Part shown: positions 17,428 through 24,561 of the stretch, piece by piece
Numbering within the stretch: position 1 is the first letter of the stretch
Layout: each line of letters begins with the position of its first letter
NCBI GenBank assembly: GCA_016840385.1
Contig: JAEOSL010000001.1
Coordinates: forward strand, 1-64,000
Direction: 5' to 3'
From: Candidatus Thorarchaeota archaeon
Lineage (GTDB): Archaea > Asgardarchaeota > Thorarchaeia > Thorarchaeales > Thorarchaeaceae
Length of the DNA: 64,000 nucleotides
Position numbers and translations under genes: made by a program
Notes under the pieces: model-generated
Told to the model about the DNA's origin: nothing
The model's database searches: none
Seen by the model: the letters and a program-made list of their open reading frames with translations, nothing else

Positions 17428-17445
17428 TTCGAACACGTGTTCCAA
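17428..17445. promoter_or_regulatory. GAACACGTGTTC palindrome, copy 1
   Basis: TTCGAACACGTGTTCCAA, whose central 12 nt are a perfect palindrome. It is 50 bp from the next copy, about 80 nt upstream of iorA, and about 60 nt left of the first ORB-like element. Confidence 0.7.
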
Positions 17446-17477
17446 ACTCTTTTATGTTCGTATTAATTGTATTACTG

Positions 17478-17495
17478 TTCGAACACGTGTTCCAA
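17478..17495. promoter_or_regulatory. GAACACGTGTTC palindrome, copy 2
   Basis: The same 18-mer as copy 1, TTCGAACACGTGTTCCAA, starting exactly 50 bp later. It lies next to a TGTATTAC motif (17468-17475) and 10 nt from the ORB-like element at 17506. Confidence 0.7.
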
Positions 17496-17505
17496 GACCC
17501 ATAAG

Positions 17506-17524
17506 ACCCCTTGATTTCCAGTAG
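17506..17524 (-). promoter_or_regulatory. Origin recognition box-like element (left, inverted)
   Basis: Read on the minus strand this is CTACTGGAAATCAAGGGGT. It follows the ORB pattern of a TGGAAA core followed about 4 nt later by a GGGG run, and matches the element at 17652 closely but in the opposite orientation. Confidence 0.6.
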
Positions 17525-17651
17525 AAAACATCAATTATTTATCTATTAGATTCGACAACGGTAAGTATAAATAGCTGTTTTCACAGCTTACAATTATCTC
17601 CATTTTTATTATACATTATTGATCGCTCGAACTCACACCATTTTTCTTTTC

Positions 17652-17671
17652 TGCAGTGGAAATGAAGGGGT
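17652..17671 (+). promoter_or_regulatory. Origin recognition box-like element (right)
   Basis: TGCAGTGGAAATGAAGGGGT. It shares CAGTGGAAA and the GGGG run with the archaeal ORB consensus as I recall it, and shares 17 of 20 positions with the copy at 21821. Confidence 0.62.
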
Positions 17672-17724
17672 GTTATCCAGATAATGCAAGGGCCTTATTC
17701 TGATTCCCGCTGGCATAATAGTAA

Positions 17725-17742
17725 CTAGAACACGTGTTCCAA
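17725..17742. promoter_or_regulatory. GAACACGTGTTC palindrome, copy 3
   Basis: CTAGAACACGTGTTCCAA, to the right of the right-hand ORB-like element and 22 nt beyond the end of the small gene at 17764. Confidence 0.68.
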
Positions 17743-17763
17743 GTATGATGGGAACGGTCCGCA

Positions 17764-18051
17764 TTAAATTTCCTGAACAATTTCATACACCCTAAGACTG
17801 AGAATATCCTGGTAAATTGAAAACAGACTATCAAACAAAACTCGTGATTCCTCTGGTACTAGAATAGCTGAATCTGCGACAGCTTCAGATCCTACACACT
17901 CATCTAAGAGACCTGGTTTTCTCTTCTCTTTAACCCCTGATTTTGTTTTCCAGGAATACATATACCCATAGAGCTCCTTGGTAAATGCCACACGTCTTGC
18001 ATTACTTTGTCTAGCTTCTTTGCAATCATAGAGGTAGAGATACGAAGCCAT
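17764..18051 (-). CDS. Unrecognised small protein beside the origin-like region
   Basis: A 95-residue protein that I do not recognise. Strand and turn segments (MASYLYLYDCKEAR, then RRVAFTKELYGYMYSW) precede a basic patch (KTKSGVKEKRKPGLLDE). The second half has SAILVPEESRVLFDSLF and ends with a helix. It has the density of conserved Tyr, Lys and Gly typical of a real compact nucleic-acid-binding protein. I take ATG at 18051; a start 27 nt upstream would put codons over a GAACACATGTTC palindrome, which looks like its operator. The palindromes on both sides suggest autoregulation or origin association. No membrane segment is seen. Confidence 0.65.
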   Translation of the reverse strand: MASYLYLYDCKEARQSNARRVAFTKELYGYMYSWKTKSGVKEKRKPGLLDECVGSEAVADSAILVPEESRVLFDSLFSIYQDILSLRVYEIVQEI

Positions 18052-18069
18052 AGTGTACACACACGATTC

Positions 18070-18087
18070 AAAGAACACATGTTCTGA
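18070..18087. promoter_or_regulatory. Variant GAACACATGTTC palindrome, copy 4
   Basis: AAAGAACACATGTTCTGA. The arms GAACA and TGTTC are intact but the central two bases are changed. It sits 20-35 nt upstream of the ATG of the small gene at 18051, where a repressor of that gene would bind. Confidence 0.55.
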
Positions 18088-18130
18088 TTATTCAACTTGT
18101 GTAATACAATCAATACATTCGTGGCCGACA

Positions 18131-18145
18131 CGGAAAAGTTAAAGC
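18131..18145 (+). promoter_or_regulatory. Possible promoter of the LKR-SDH operon
   Basis: CGGAAAAGTTAAAG resembles a BRE plus a weak TATA box. The transcript would begin near 18168, giving a leader of about 40 nt. A GGAGG Shine-Dalgarno sequence sits before the TTG start of the LKR gene at 18211. Confidence 0.35.
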
Positions 18146-18210
18146 GTAAGAGACTTGGCCCTCGCTTGCAACACACGTAACTCCTTACTTAGTAAGCGGA
18201 GGAAAATTAG

Positions 18211-19512
18211 TTGAATCGGATTGGTTTACGGAAGGAAGAAAAAGCGTTTGAAACAAGGGTTGCACTCATACCTGATCAAGTGAAAGCTCTTGTTGATAAA
18301 CATGGCATTGAATTTGTTATCGAACCTAGTTCCCAACGTGCATTCGAAGAAAAAGAATTCGAAGAAGTTGGCGCAACAGCTACCCCACTGAAAGGAAGTG
18401 GTGTACCAATAGTCCTCGGTATCAAAGAGATGCCGATTGATTTCTTTGAAAAGGATGTAGCCTACATCTTCTTCAGCCATACAATCAAGGGTCAGAAGTA
18501 CAACATGCCCATGCTCCAGCATATTATGAATACTGGATCTACATTGATTGACTACGAACGAGTAGAGGATGATAAGGGTAGACGATTGATTTACTTCGGC
18601 AACTGGGCTGGAATGGCTGGGATATCAGATACATTCCGTGTTCTTGGAGAACGTTTGGAAGTCGAAGGTATCACACCCAACCCTTTTGCTGGAATGCGAA
18701 CAACATTGGAGCTCAAGGGTCTTGAGGCTGTAAAAGAAGAATTCAAGCTACTCGCAAAACGAATTCAAGAGCAGGGACTTCCTGAAGAACTTACACCCTT
18801 TGTCGTTGGATTTGCAGGATATGGCAATGTATCTCAAGGAGCGCAAATGCTCTTTGACTTGCTTCCACATGAAGAAGTCCAACCAGAAAATCTCCAAAAT
18901 CTAAAACCAAAAGGCAACTTGCTCTACAAATGTATCTTCAAGGAAGAAGATATGGTAGATCCCACAGATCCTTCAAAGAAATTTGAACTGCAGGACTACT
19001 ACAAATCAGGAAAGGAAGGTTACACTGGTATGTTTCACAATTATGTTCAATATCTTACAGTCATTATGAACTGTATCTATTGGACGAAAAAATATCCTCG
19101 ATTAATTTCAAAGGATTTCATTCGCAAACACTGGAAAGAAGAATCCCGCAAACTGCGTGCAATAGGGGACATCTCTTGTGATGTAGGTGGTGCTATCGAG
19201 TTCACACTTGATTGTACAACACCTGCTGAACCTGCATTTGTCTATCTAATCAACGAAGATCGAATCGAACTCGGTGTAGAAGGTGACGGCCCAGTAATCA
19301 TGGCTGTCGATAATCTACCCTGTGAACTTCCACGTGAAGCATCAACATCATTCGGTGAAACCTTATTCGACTTCATACCTGCACTTGCAAAGGCAGATTT
19401 CATGGCATCTTTTGAAGACTTGGACTTACCAAGGGAAATTAAAGATGCAATCATCGTATATCGTGGAGAACTAACAAAGAATTTCGAATATCTCAATCAA
19501 TATCTGAACTAG
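18211..19512 (+). CDS. Lysine 2-oxoglutarate reductase (saccharopine-forming)
   Basis: A 433-residue protein matching the LKR half of the eukaryotic bifunctional LKR/SDH enzyme (AASS). Recognisable are IGLRKEEKAFETRVALIPDQ at the N-terminus, LGIKEMP, FFSHTIKGQKYNMPML, and DYERVEDDKGRRLIYFGNWAGMAG motifs, then a Rossmann-type VGFAGYGNVSQGA. LKR condenses lysine and 2-oxoglutarate with NAD(P)H to saccharopine. The start is TTG with GGAGG upstream. SDH follows 13 nt later, so the whole lysine-to-aminoadipate-semialdehyde step is one operon. Whether the net flow is lysine breakdown or synthesis is inferred; breakdown is favoured. Confidence 0.85.
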   Translation: MNRIGLRKEEKAFETRVALIPDQVKALVDKHGIEFVIEPSSQRAFEEKEFEEVGATATPLKGSGVPIVLGIKEMPIDFFEKDVAYIFFSHTIKGQKYNMPMLQHIMNTGSTLIDYERVEDDKGRRLIYFGNWAGMAGISDTFRVLGERLEVEGITPNPFAGMRTTLELKGLEAVKEEFKLLAKRIQEQGLPEELTPFVVGFAGYGNVSQGAQMLFDLLPHEEVQPENLQNLKPKGNLLYKCIFKEEDMVDPTDPSKKFELQDYYKSGKEGYTGMFHNYVQYLTVIMNCIYWTKKYPRLISKDFIRKHWKEESRKLRAIGDISCDVGGAIEFTLDCTTPAEPAFVYLINEDRIELGVEGDGPVIMAVDNLPCELPREASTSFGETLFDFIPALAKADFMASFEDLDLPREIKDAIIVYRGELTKNFEYLNQYLN

Positions 19513-19525
19513 GGAGACAAAAACA

Positions 19526-20842
19526 ATGAAGAAAGTACTATGTTTGGGCGCCGGGCTAGTAGCCCGTCCGTTTATTCACTATCTTAGCGAACACGGCATC
19601 CATGTTGTGGTTGCCAGTAGGACCATAAGTAAGGCTGAAAATCTGATAGAAGGCTGTGAGAATGCTGAAGCTGTTGCTTTCAATATAGCTACAGATGATA
19701 GTCTTCTTGAAGATTTGACTGCTAAAGTTGATCTTGTTTGCTCTTTACTTCCTTACACATTCCATGTCAAGGCTGCAAAGGTTGCAATCAGACACAAGAA
19801 GATGTTCTGCACCACCTCATACATTTCAGATGAGATGAAAGCATTGGAGGATGATGCAAAGAAGGCAGGTGTCTTACTATTGAATGAGTGCGGTGTTGAT
19901 CCTGGCATCGATCACATGAGCGCTATGCAAATCATCGACCATGTGCATAATAACAATGGCAAAATTGTTAGTTTCACATCTTTCACAGGTGGTCTTCCTG
20001 CTCCAGAGGCAAACAACAATCCCTATGGATACAAGCTTTCTTGGAGTCCTCGAGGAGTATTACTTGCTGGAAGAAATAACGCACACTTTCTACGCGATGG
20101 AAAGGAGGTCAAAATTGATGGAGCAGACCTCTTTCAGAGCTGTGAACCTATGGAAGTTCCCGGTATGGGTACATTCGAAGGTTATCCGAACCGAGATAGT
20201 ATGTCCTACATCGATATCTACAGCATACAAGAAACCAAAACGATGCTCAGAGGAACCTTCAGGAACACAGGATGGTGCGAAACCCTCGATAAGATTGCGG
20301 ATCTCGGTCTTCTCGATATTGAAGAACGGTCTCTGGGTGGTACTACCTATACTGATTTGATGAAAGACCTGACATCAGCTGGAGATGGTGATGTCAAAGA
20401 AGCAGTCGCTGATTTCTGTAAAATCGAGAAGGATAGCGAGGTCATATCACGTTTTGAGTGGCTTGGACTATTTGACGAAAGAGAGATAGATTCCAAAGTT
20501 AGCACAAGACTTGATGCACTATGTGCACTCTTCGAAGAGAAAATGAACTATGCACCAGGAGAGCGTGACATGATCGTCATGCACCACGAATTCATTGCTG
20601 AATATCCAGACAAGAAGCAGAAGATAACATCAACAATGATTGATTATGGAATTCCTAATGGAGATAGTTCCATGTCAAGAACAGTTGCTCTTCCTGTTGC
20701 TATTGCTAGCAGAATGATACTCGAGGGGCGAATCAATCTCACAGGTGTTTATCGTCCTATCATTCCTGAGATCTATGAACCAATTTTAGAAGAATTGGCT
20801 ACACTAGATATTTCTCTTGAAGAACACACCTTCGATTTGTAA
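19526..20842 (+). CDS. Saccharopine dehydrogenase (glutamate-forming)
   Basis: A 438-residue oxidoreductase with an N-terminal Rossmann motif VLCLGAGLVARPF, a downstream LNECGVDPGIDHMSAM that is strongly conserved in saccharopine dehydrogenases, and a C-terminal substrate domain (SFTGGLPAPEANNNP). It oxidises saccharopine to 2-aminoadipate semialdehyde and glutamate. With the LKR gene just upstream it reproduces, as two polypeptides, the fused mitochondrial enzyme of eukaryotes. A GGAGAC ribosome-binding site precedes the ATG. The gene ends in an inverted repeat of the TGTATTAC family. Confidence 0.9.
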   Translation: MKKVLCLGAGLVARPFIHYLSEHGIHVVVASRTISKAENLIEGCENAEAVAFNIATDDSLLEDLTAKVDLVCSLLPYTFHVKAAKVAIRHKKMFCTTSYISDEMKALEDDAKKAGVLLLNECGVDPGIDHMSAMQIIDHVHNNNGKIVSFTSFTGGLPAPEANNNPYGYKLSWSPRGVLLAGRNNAHFLRDGKEVKIDGADLFQSCEPMEVPGMGTFEGYPNRDSMSYIDIYSIQETKTMLRGTFRNTGWCETLDKIADLGLLDIEERSLGGTTYTDLMKDLTSAGDGDVKEAVADFCKIEKDSEVISRFEWLGLFDEREIDSKVSTRLDALCALFEEKMNYAPGERDMIVMHHEFIAEYPDKKQKITSTMIDYGIPNGDSSMSRTVALPVAIASRMILEGRINLTGVYRPIIPEIYEPILEELATLDISLEEHTFDL

Positions 20843-20857
20843 TACTAATAATACAAA
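20838..20857. repeat. TTGTAATACTAATAATACAA repeat between convergent genes
   Basis: This 20-mer differs by one base from that at 5503-5522 and starts at the last codons of saccharopine dehydrogenase. It separates that gene from the minus-strand gene ending at 20884. Confidence 0.6.
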
Positions 20858-20883
20858 GAAAACTGCTGCAGAAGAGTATCAAG

Positions 20884-21522
20884 CTAATCCCGAACTCGCA
20901 TCTGGATAGCTGCTAAGAGCTCTTCTGCTCTTTCTGTTTCTCTCAAAACTTCTTTCACTTCAGTCTTGAGACGATAAGTATACCCTGATCTGTTTCCGTA
21001 TCGCTCAAGGTGTCCCTTAGCATTATCCCACATTCTTGCAAGATAAGTCGAAGCTGTGCTTTTTGGAAGATTTTCACTGAATGAATCTTCATAAATTTCT
21101 GCAACATCAAGAGAAGAGAATTTTCCATGTTTGAAGGATGCGTATATGATTACCTGCATCTTTTCATAATTGCTCATGGACTCCAATCGGGTTTCATCAA
21201 AGCCTGCTTCTGGAATTTCGTCAACAATTTCATCAAATGTGCAGCCTGTACTTGTTTCAAGGAATACCTTGAACTTTCCAAACATCTCTTCGATACTTCC
21301 ACCCTTTACTTGAAAACTAGATTCTTCACCCATTGTTTCATCTGATACGAGAATCTTGAAATCAAATGGCGCCTCTGTCAGTGAAAGAATCTTTTTGAAC
21401 CTGTTAAGTGCCTCACTTGGACTTACATACTTGCATTGGAAAATCTCACGAAGCCCTGGAGCTGAACTGTATGTGAACTCATAGACATAATTTGTTCGTT
21501 CTCCATCGTTCATATTTATCAC
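20884..21522 (-). CDS. Unrecognised protein with possible C-terminal winged helix
   Basis: A 212-residue soluble protein. The first two thirds mix strands and helices (YVYEFTYSSAPGLREIFQ; FKILVSDETMGEESSFQV). The last third looks like a winged helix: FSSLDVAEIYEDSF, LPKSTASTYLARMWDNAKGH, then YGNRSGYTYRLK as the wing. It may be a sequence-specific regulator. It stands alone, transcribed from the gene-free region at 21.5-22 kb, whose ORB-like element and TTCACA repeats could include its operators. I recognise no family. Confidence 0.6.
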   Translation of the reverse strand: MINMNDGERTNYVYEFTYSSAPGLREIFQCKYVSPSEALNRFKKILSLTEAPFDFKILVSDETMGEESSFQVKGGSIEEMFGKFKVFLETSTGCTFDEIVDEIPEAGFDETRLESMSNYEKMQVIIYASFKHGKFSSLDVAEIYEDSFSENLPKSTASTYLARMWDNAKGHLERYGNRSGYTYRLKTEVKEVLRETERAEELLAAIQMRVRD

Positions 21523-21987
21523 CTTCGAGGGTTCAATCTACTTAGTTGTTCACAACAAGATAGTATTGACAACCAAATAAGTGTGAGTATGTGAATTGAA
21601 TATACGTGGATAAGAGCTACATAGGACGTTTACACCCATATAGGACTCGTCCACCCCGTATCTCGTGTGCTCACGTCCTGTACACTCTCATTACGAGTAA
21701 AATAGCATTATGAGCCCTTTATTTCCAAAAATAAGATACTTCTCCATTCTGTTCACTATTCACTAATCTATATACTGTGTGAATGAGCCAGTAAGCATTT
21801 CATATCCCCCCTTACTTAGTTCCACTGGAAACGAAGGGGTGTGTCTATTCACAAGGATAAGAAGACATATCGACGCCAATTCTTCTTCAATAAGCACGCA
21901 AAAGCCTGTTTCGTAGAAAGTGTTCACAATTATGGCGCCATTCACACAAAAACTCTGTGAACCAGTGTTTATGAATATACTGTGAAT
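21523..21987. other. Gene-free region with ORB-like element and TTCACA repeats
   Basis: No coding gene is convincing here. It contains an ORB-like element (21821-21840). By eye there are also eight TTCACA/TGTGAA hexamers (21549, 21590, 21778, 21848, 21923, 21941, 21956, 21981), plus TTCACT twice at 21752-21764. An AT-rich stretch (21715-21780) includes TATTCACTAATCTATATAC. It may be a second origin, part of a split origin with 17.4-17.7 kb, or a dense regulatory region for the winged-helix gene. Confidence 0.5.
21821..21840 (+). promoter_or_regulatory. Origin recognition box-like element
   Basis: TCCACTGGAAACGAAGGGGT is the closest match in the window to the archaeal ORB pattern (CCAxTGGAAAC, then AAGGGGT). 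It is directly comparable with 17652-17671. It has no inverted partner of equal quality; AGCCCTTTATTTCC at 21712 is a weak one. Confidence 0.58.
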
Positions 21988-22974
21988 TCATGTTGGGATC
22001 ATATAGTCTGTTGAATTCTCCCCCAAAACAAGTTGCTGATATCGCTCATCTGTACTTGTATCAACTACCCACTCAAGCCTACCCTTGGCTTCGACAGAAT
22101 CACCTTTTGAAACATGTTCTGTGAATCTTCCACGAAAACTGATTATCTGCTTTAGTTCTGGAAAATCCGATGACTCTACTTTGTAAACACAAGGGGTGAA
22201 AATTGACTCTCTATCATCAATAACCATACATTGTACTTCCCTTGATTCAAAATTTTCAGATACAATCTGTCCAAAATTCTCTATGACATCTTGACGACGT
22301 TTGACTAATCTGATGAAAAATTGATATTCTCCAAATACACCCTGTAGAGTTTTCCTCCTCTCTATCTCCCAAAAGGTGTCATGATACTCCACTAGCTCTC
22401 CCCACCTGAATTTGAGATGTTCATCTAGGAGGTTTCCATTGTATCGTTCTAATCCAGGAATCTTGTCAAAATTATACTCCAGTTTCCTGTAGAACTCATC
22501 ACATGCAGATTCACCAAATACAATCAGGTCAATATCTGATGCTTCTCTTGCTACACCAACAAGCTGCGATCCAGTGACACCGATATCACTTCTATCTATT
22601 CCAGTATATTCTAGTAACAAATCTACTAGATGCGTGGTAGAGATGGAAAGTGCACTTGAATCCTCACGAATTTGAACCATATGTTTCACAGGATCAAGAA
22701 TTTGTTTTACTTTCTTATGTGGGACCGCCTGCAAGATTCTTCCATGAGCCTCACTAAACCACAGATATTCTGAGAAATTGTCTTTGAGGTATTTCTCCCT
22801 TTCGTACAAATCATAGATTTTTTGAAATCTTGGAACTGAATCTGATGAATCGATATTCGGTACATATCTTACATAAGCTATGATTCGGTCATTGGGATGA
22901 ATCACTCCCTTTACCTCAAATATGAGATTATCCAAGGTTTTGATGAAGTATCCTTCTACAAGTTTCTCTAACAC
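21988..22974 (-). CDS. Archaeal predicted nucleotidyltransferase (COG2413-like)
   Basis: A 328-residue protein whose middle holds a nucleotidyltransferase signature GVTGSQLVGVAREASDIDL, with the Gly-Ser and Asp-x-Asp of the pol-beta superfamily (about residues 133-153). The N-terminal part is a small beta domain; the C-terminal end (SFRGRFTEHVSKGDSVEAKG) resembles an OB fold. This arrangement fits a widespread archaeal family of unknown substrate. It stands next to the TTCACA-rich region. The nucleotide, acceptor and biological role are not known from the sequence. Confidence 0.7.
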   Translation of the reverse strand: MLEKLVEGYFIKTLDNLIFEVKGVIHPNDRIIAYVRYVPNIDSSDSVPRFQKIYDLYEREKYLKDNFSEYLWFSEAHGRILQAVPHKKVKQILDPVKHMVQIREDSSALSISTTHLVDLLLEYTGIDRSDIGVTGSQLVGVAREASDIDLIVFGESACDEFYRKLEYNFDKIPGLERYNGNLLDEHLKFRWGELVEYHDTFWEIERRKTLQGVFGEYQFFIRLVKRRQDVIENFGQIVSENFESREVQCMVIDDRESIFTPCVYKVESSDFPELKQIISFRGRFTEHVSKGDSVEAKGRLEWVVDTSTDERYQQLVLGENSTDYMIPT

Positions 22975-23037
22975 TTTGTATCATCTGACAATAATACGAT
23001 ATTGTATTAAAGCAGTTCTTTCAGCAAAGCCGATATA

Positions 23038-24252
23038 ATGACCGACAATTTAGACGTCAAGTCAGACTTTGAGATTTTTAAGCTGAATGATAATTTTGTA
23101 TACTTTGATTCAGCAAGTACAACACTCGTACCTAAAATCTCTGTTGAAGCAACAACCAATTTTCTTGACACAGTTGTCGCCTCATCTCGCCGTGGTGCAC
23201 ATAGTCTTGCCATAAAGGGTGGCAGTATTGTAAAGGATGTTCGCGAAAGTCTAGCAACATTCATGAAAGGTGAACCTTCATCATTCTCTTTTCAGAAATC
23301 AATTCCCTCTGCAATAGCATCTCTAGTTTTTGGATATGATTGGAAACAAGAGAAGAAAGAGAAGATTGTAATCTCTCAAAATGAAGACAATTCAGTATAC
23401 ATTTCATTACTAAGAGCCGCAGAAATTCTGAATCTTGATGTCGATATAATTCCACTCGAAGATGATGGAACTATACAATTAGAGTTTCTAGAAAACACAG
23501 TAGATGAAAAAACCGGAATTGTTGCAATCGGTCATACACTTCCAGGCATAGGAACAATGAATCCAATATCCAAAGCCGCAGATATCGTTCACAGTCATGA
23601 CGCATTATTACTAACCGATGCAACAAGATCTGCAGGACTAACACAAGACTCACCAGTCAATCTAGGTTGCGACATTCTTGTTTTTTCAGCAAATATTGGT
23701 CTCATGGGTCCTCCAGGATTGGCTGTCCAATGGATATCTCCAGAATTTGGGAAGAGCCATACACCCGGCATACTGGGAGGAACCTCTGTATCTTTAGTAC
23801 AAGACACAACTTACGAAACAGCTTTCCAACCCCATAAATTCGAGTCGGGATACATCAATATTCCAGCAATAGCAGGACTTGGATCATCAATTGAGTATCT
23901 CTCGAATCTTCATGAAAGAGGTCTCATCTCTCACATCAAGAATTTATCAAAACATATGAAAAAACGATTATTGGAAATACCCAGTTTGACACTATACGGA
24001 AATCCGAATGAAACATCTACCATTTTCGGCTTCAACCTAGGAGACCCCTCTGAAATGGGATGCCATGATATTGCATTATTCCTTGATGAATCGAATATTG
24101 CAGTCAGAAGTGGATATGTTTGTGCACATCCTATAATTCAATCAATAACAGATGATGGTCTCGTTCAGGTGTCTATGCATGCCTACAATACCATTGATGA
24201 CATTAATCGACTTACAGACACTCTGACAACGATATCCGAACAACTACTTTGA
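23038..24252 (+). CDS. Cysteine desulfurase-like class V aminotransferase lacking PLP lysine
   Basis: A 404-residue protein of the SufS/Csd branch. It keeps RRGAHSLA near the PLP site, the DATRSAG aspartate, and the mobile-loop cysteine VRSGYVCAHP (Cys362). At the usual Ser-x-His-Lys site, however, it reads FSANIGLMGPPG: Asn219 and Ile220 replace His and the Schiff-base lysine. Without that lysine it should not be a normal PLP enzyme. It may be a scaffold, bind PLP non-covalently, or have another role. No suf or isc gene is nearby. Identity as family member is firm; activity is doubtful. Confidence 0.85.
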   Translation: MTDNLDVKSDFEIFKLNDNFVYFDSASTTLVPKISVEATTNFLDTVVASSRRGAHSLAIKGGSIVKDVRESLATFMKGEPSSFSFQKSIPSAIASLVFGYDWKQEKKEKIVISQNEDNSVYISLLRAAEILNLDVDIIPLEDDGTIQLEFLENTVDEKTGIVAIGHTLPGIGTMNPISKAADIVHSHDALLLTDATRSAGLTQDSPVNLGCDILVFSANIGLMGPPGLAVQWISPEFGKSHTPGILGGTSVSLVQDTTYETAFQPHKFESGYINIPAIAGLGSSIEYLSNLHERGLISHIKNLSKHMKKRLLEIPSLTLYGNPNETSTIFGFNLGDPSEMGCHDIALFLDESNIAVRSGYVCAHPIIQSITDDGLVQVSMHAYNTIDDINRLTDTLTTISEQLL

Positions 24253-24264
24253 TAGTCTATATCA

Positions 24265-24531
24265 CTAGACTAGTACAAAACTTGGGGGAAAGAATACAAA
24301 GTATTGAACCGTGATTGCTAGGAGTATTCCACTAAATACAAGACCCTTTCCTCTTTTCTGATTTACCTCAGTGAACCAAAGAATTGCACCTATTAGAACC
24401 ACAACGAACGATGAAATATTCCCGATAAAAATCAGAAAGTCCCAAATCTCAGCAAAATATCCCGCGATTAAGTTTGCAAAGTCTACAAGTGGGCTTAGAA
24501 TCTGGAAGAACATTGACTTATCCTCATACAA
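24265..24531 (-). CDS. Small two-helix membrane protein, unknown
   Basis: An 88-residue protein with two clear hydrophobic helices, about residues 36-52 (SSFVVVLIGAILWF) and 65-87 (VFSGILLAITVQYFVFFP), and an amphipathic N-terminus (ILSPLVDFANLIAGYFAEIW). A second ATG at 24513 is also possible. It lies 30 nt downstream of glmS on the same strand and may be co-transcribed. I cannot assign a function. Confidence 0.55.
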   Translation of the reverse strand: MYEDKSMFFQILSPLVDFANLIAGYFAEIWDFLIFIGNISSFVVVLIGAILWFTEVNQKRGKGLVFSGILLAITVQYFVFFPPSFVLV

Positions 24532-24561
24532 TAGTCAGGTACCTATTGATGATATAAAGTC

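Larger units (their letters stand above)
17350..17763. other. oriC: Putative replication origin (gene-free, ORB-like elements)
   Basis: No gene is visible here. Two origin-recognition-box-like elements face each other (17506-17524 minus, 17652-17671 plus) about 125 nt apart. They flank a strikingly AT-rich stretch (about 17525-17640, including TATTTATCTATTAG and TTTTTATTATACATTATT). Three copies of a GAACACGTGTTC palindrome bracket them. Inverted ORBs around an AT-rich unwinding element match the general plan of archaeal oriC sites bound by Orc1/Cdc6. No orc1 gene is adjacent; the only one in the window is 42 kb away. The call rests on motif resemblance. Confidence 0.65.

Noticed and set aside
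17925..17955. An ORB-like string inside the small gene at 17764 (CCTGGAAAACAAAATCAGGGG)
   Set aside because: Spacing between the TGGAAA core and the G-run is too long and it is coding sequence.
17764..18078. A longer 104-residue version of the small origin-side gene
   Set aside because: Its extra nine codons would be encoded by the GAACACATGTTC palindrome and leave no room for a promoter; the ATG at 18051 is preferred.
21712..21726. An inverted ORB partner (AGCCCTTTATTTCC) for the element at 21821
   Set aside because: Only the TTTCC core and a partial C-run match, and the region is too AT-rich to treat the match as significant by eye.
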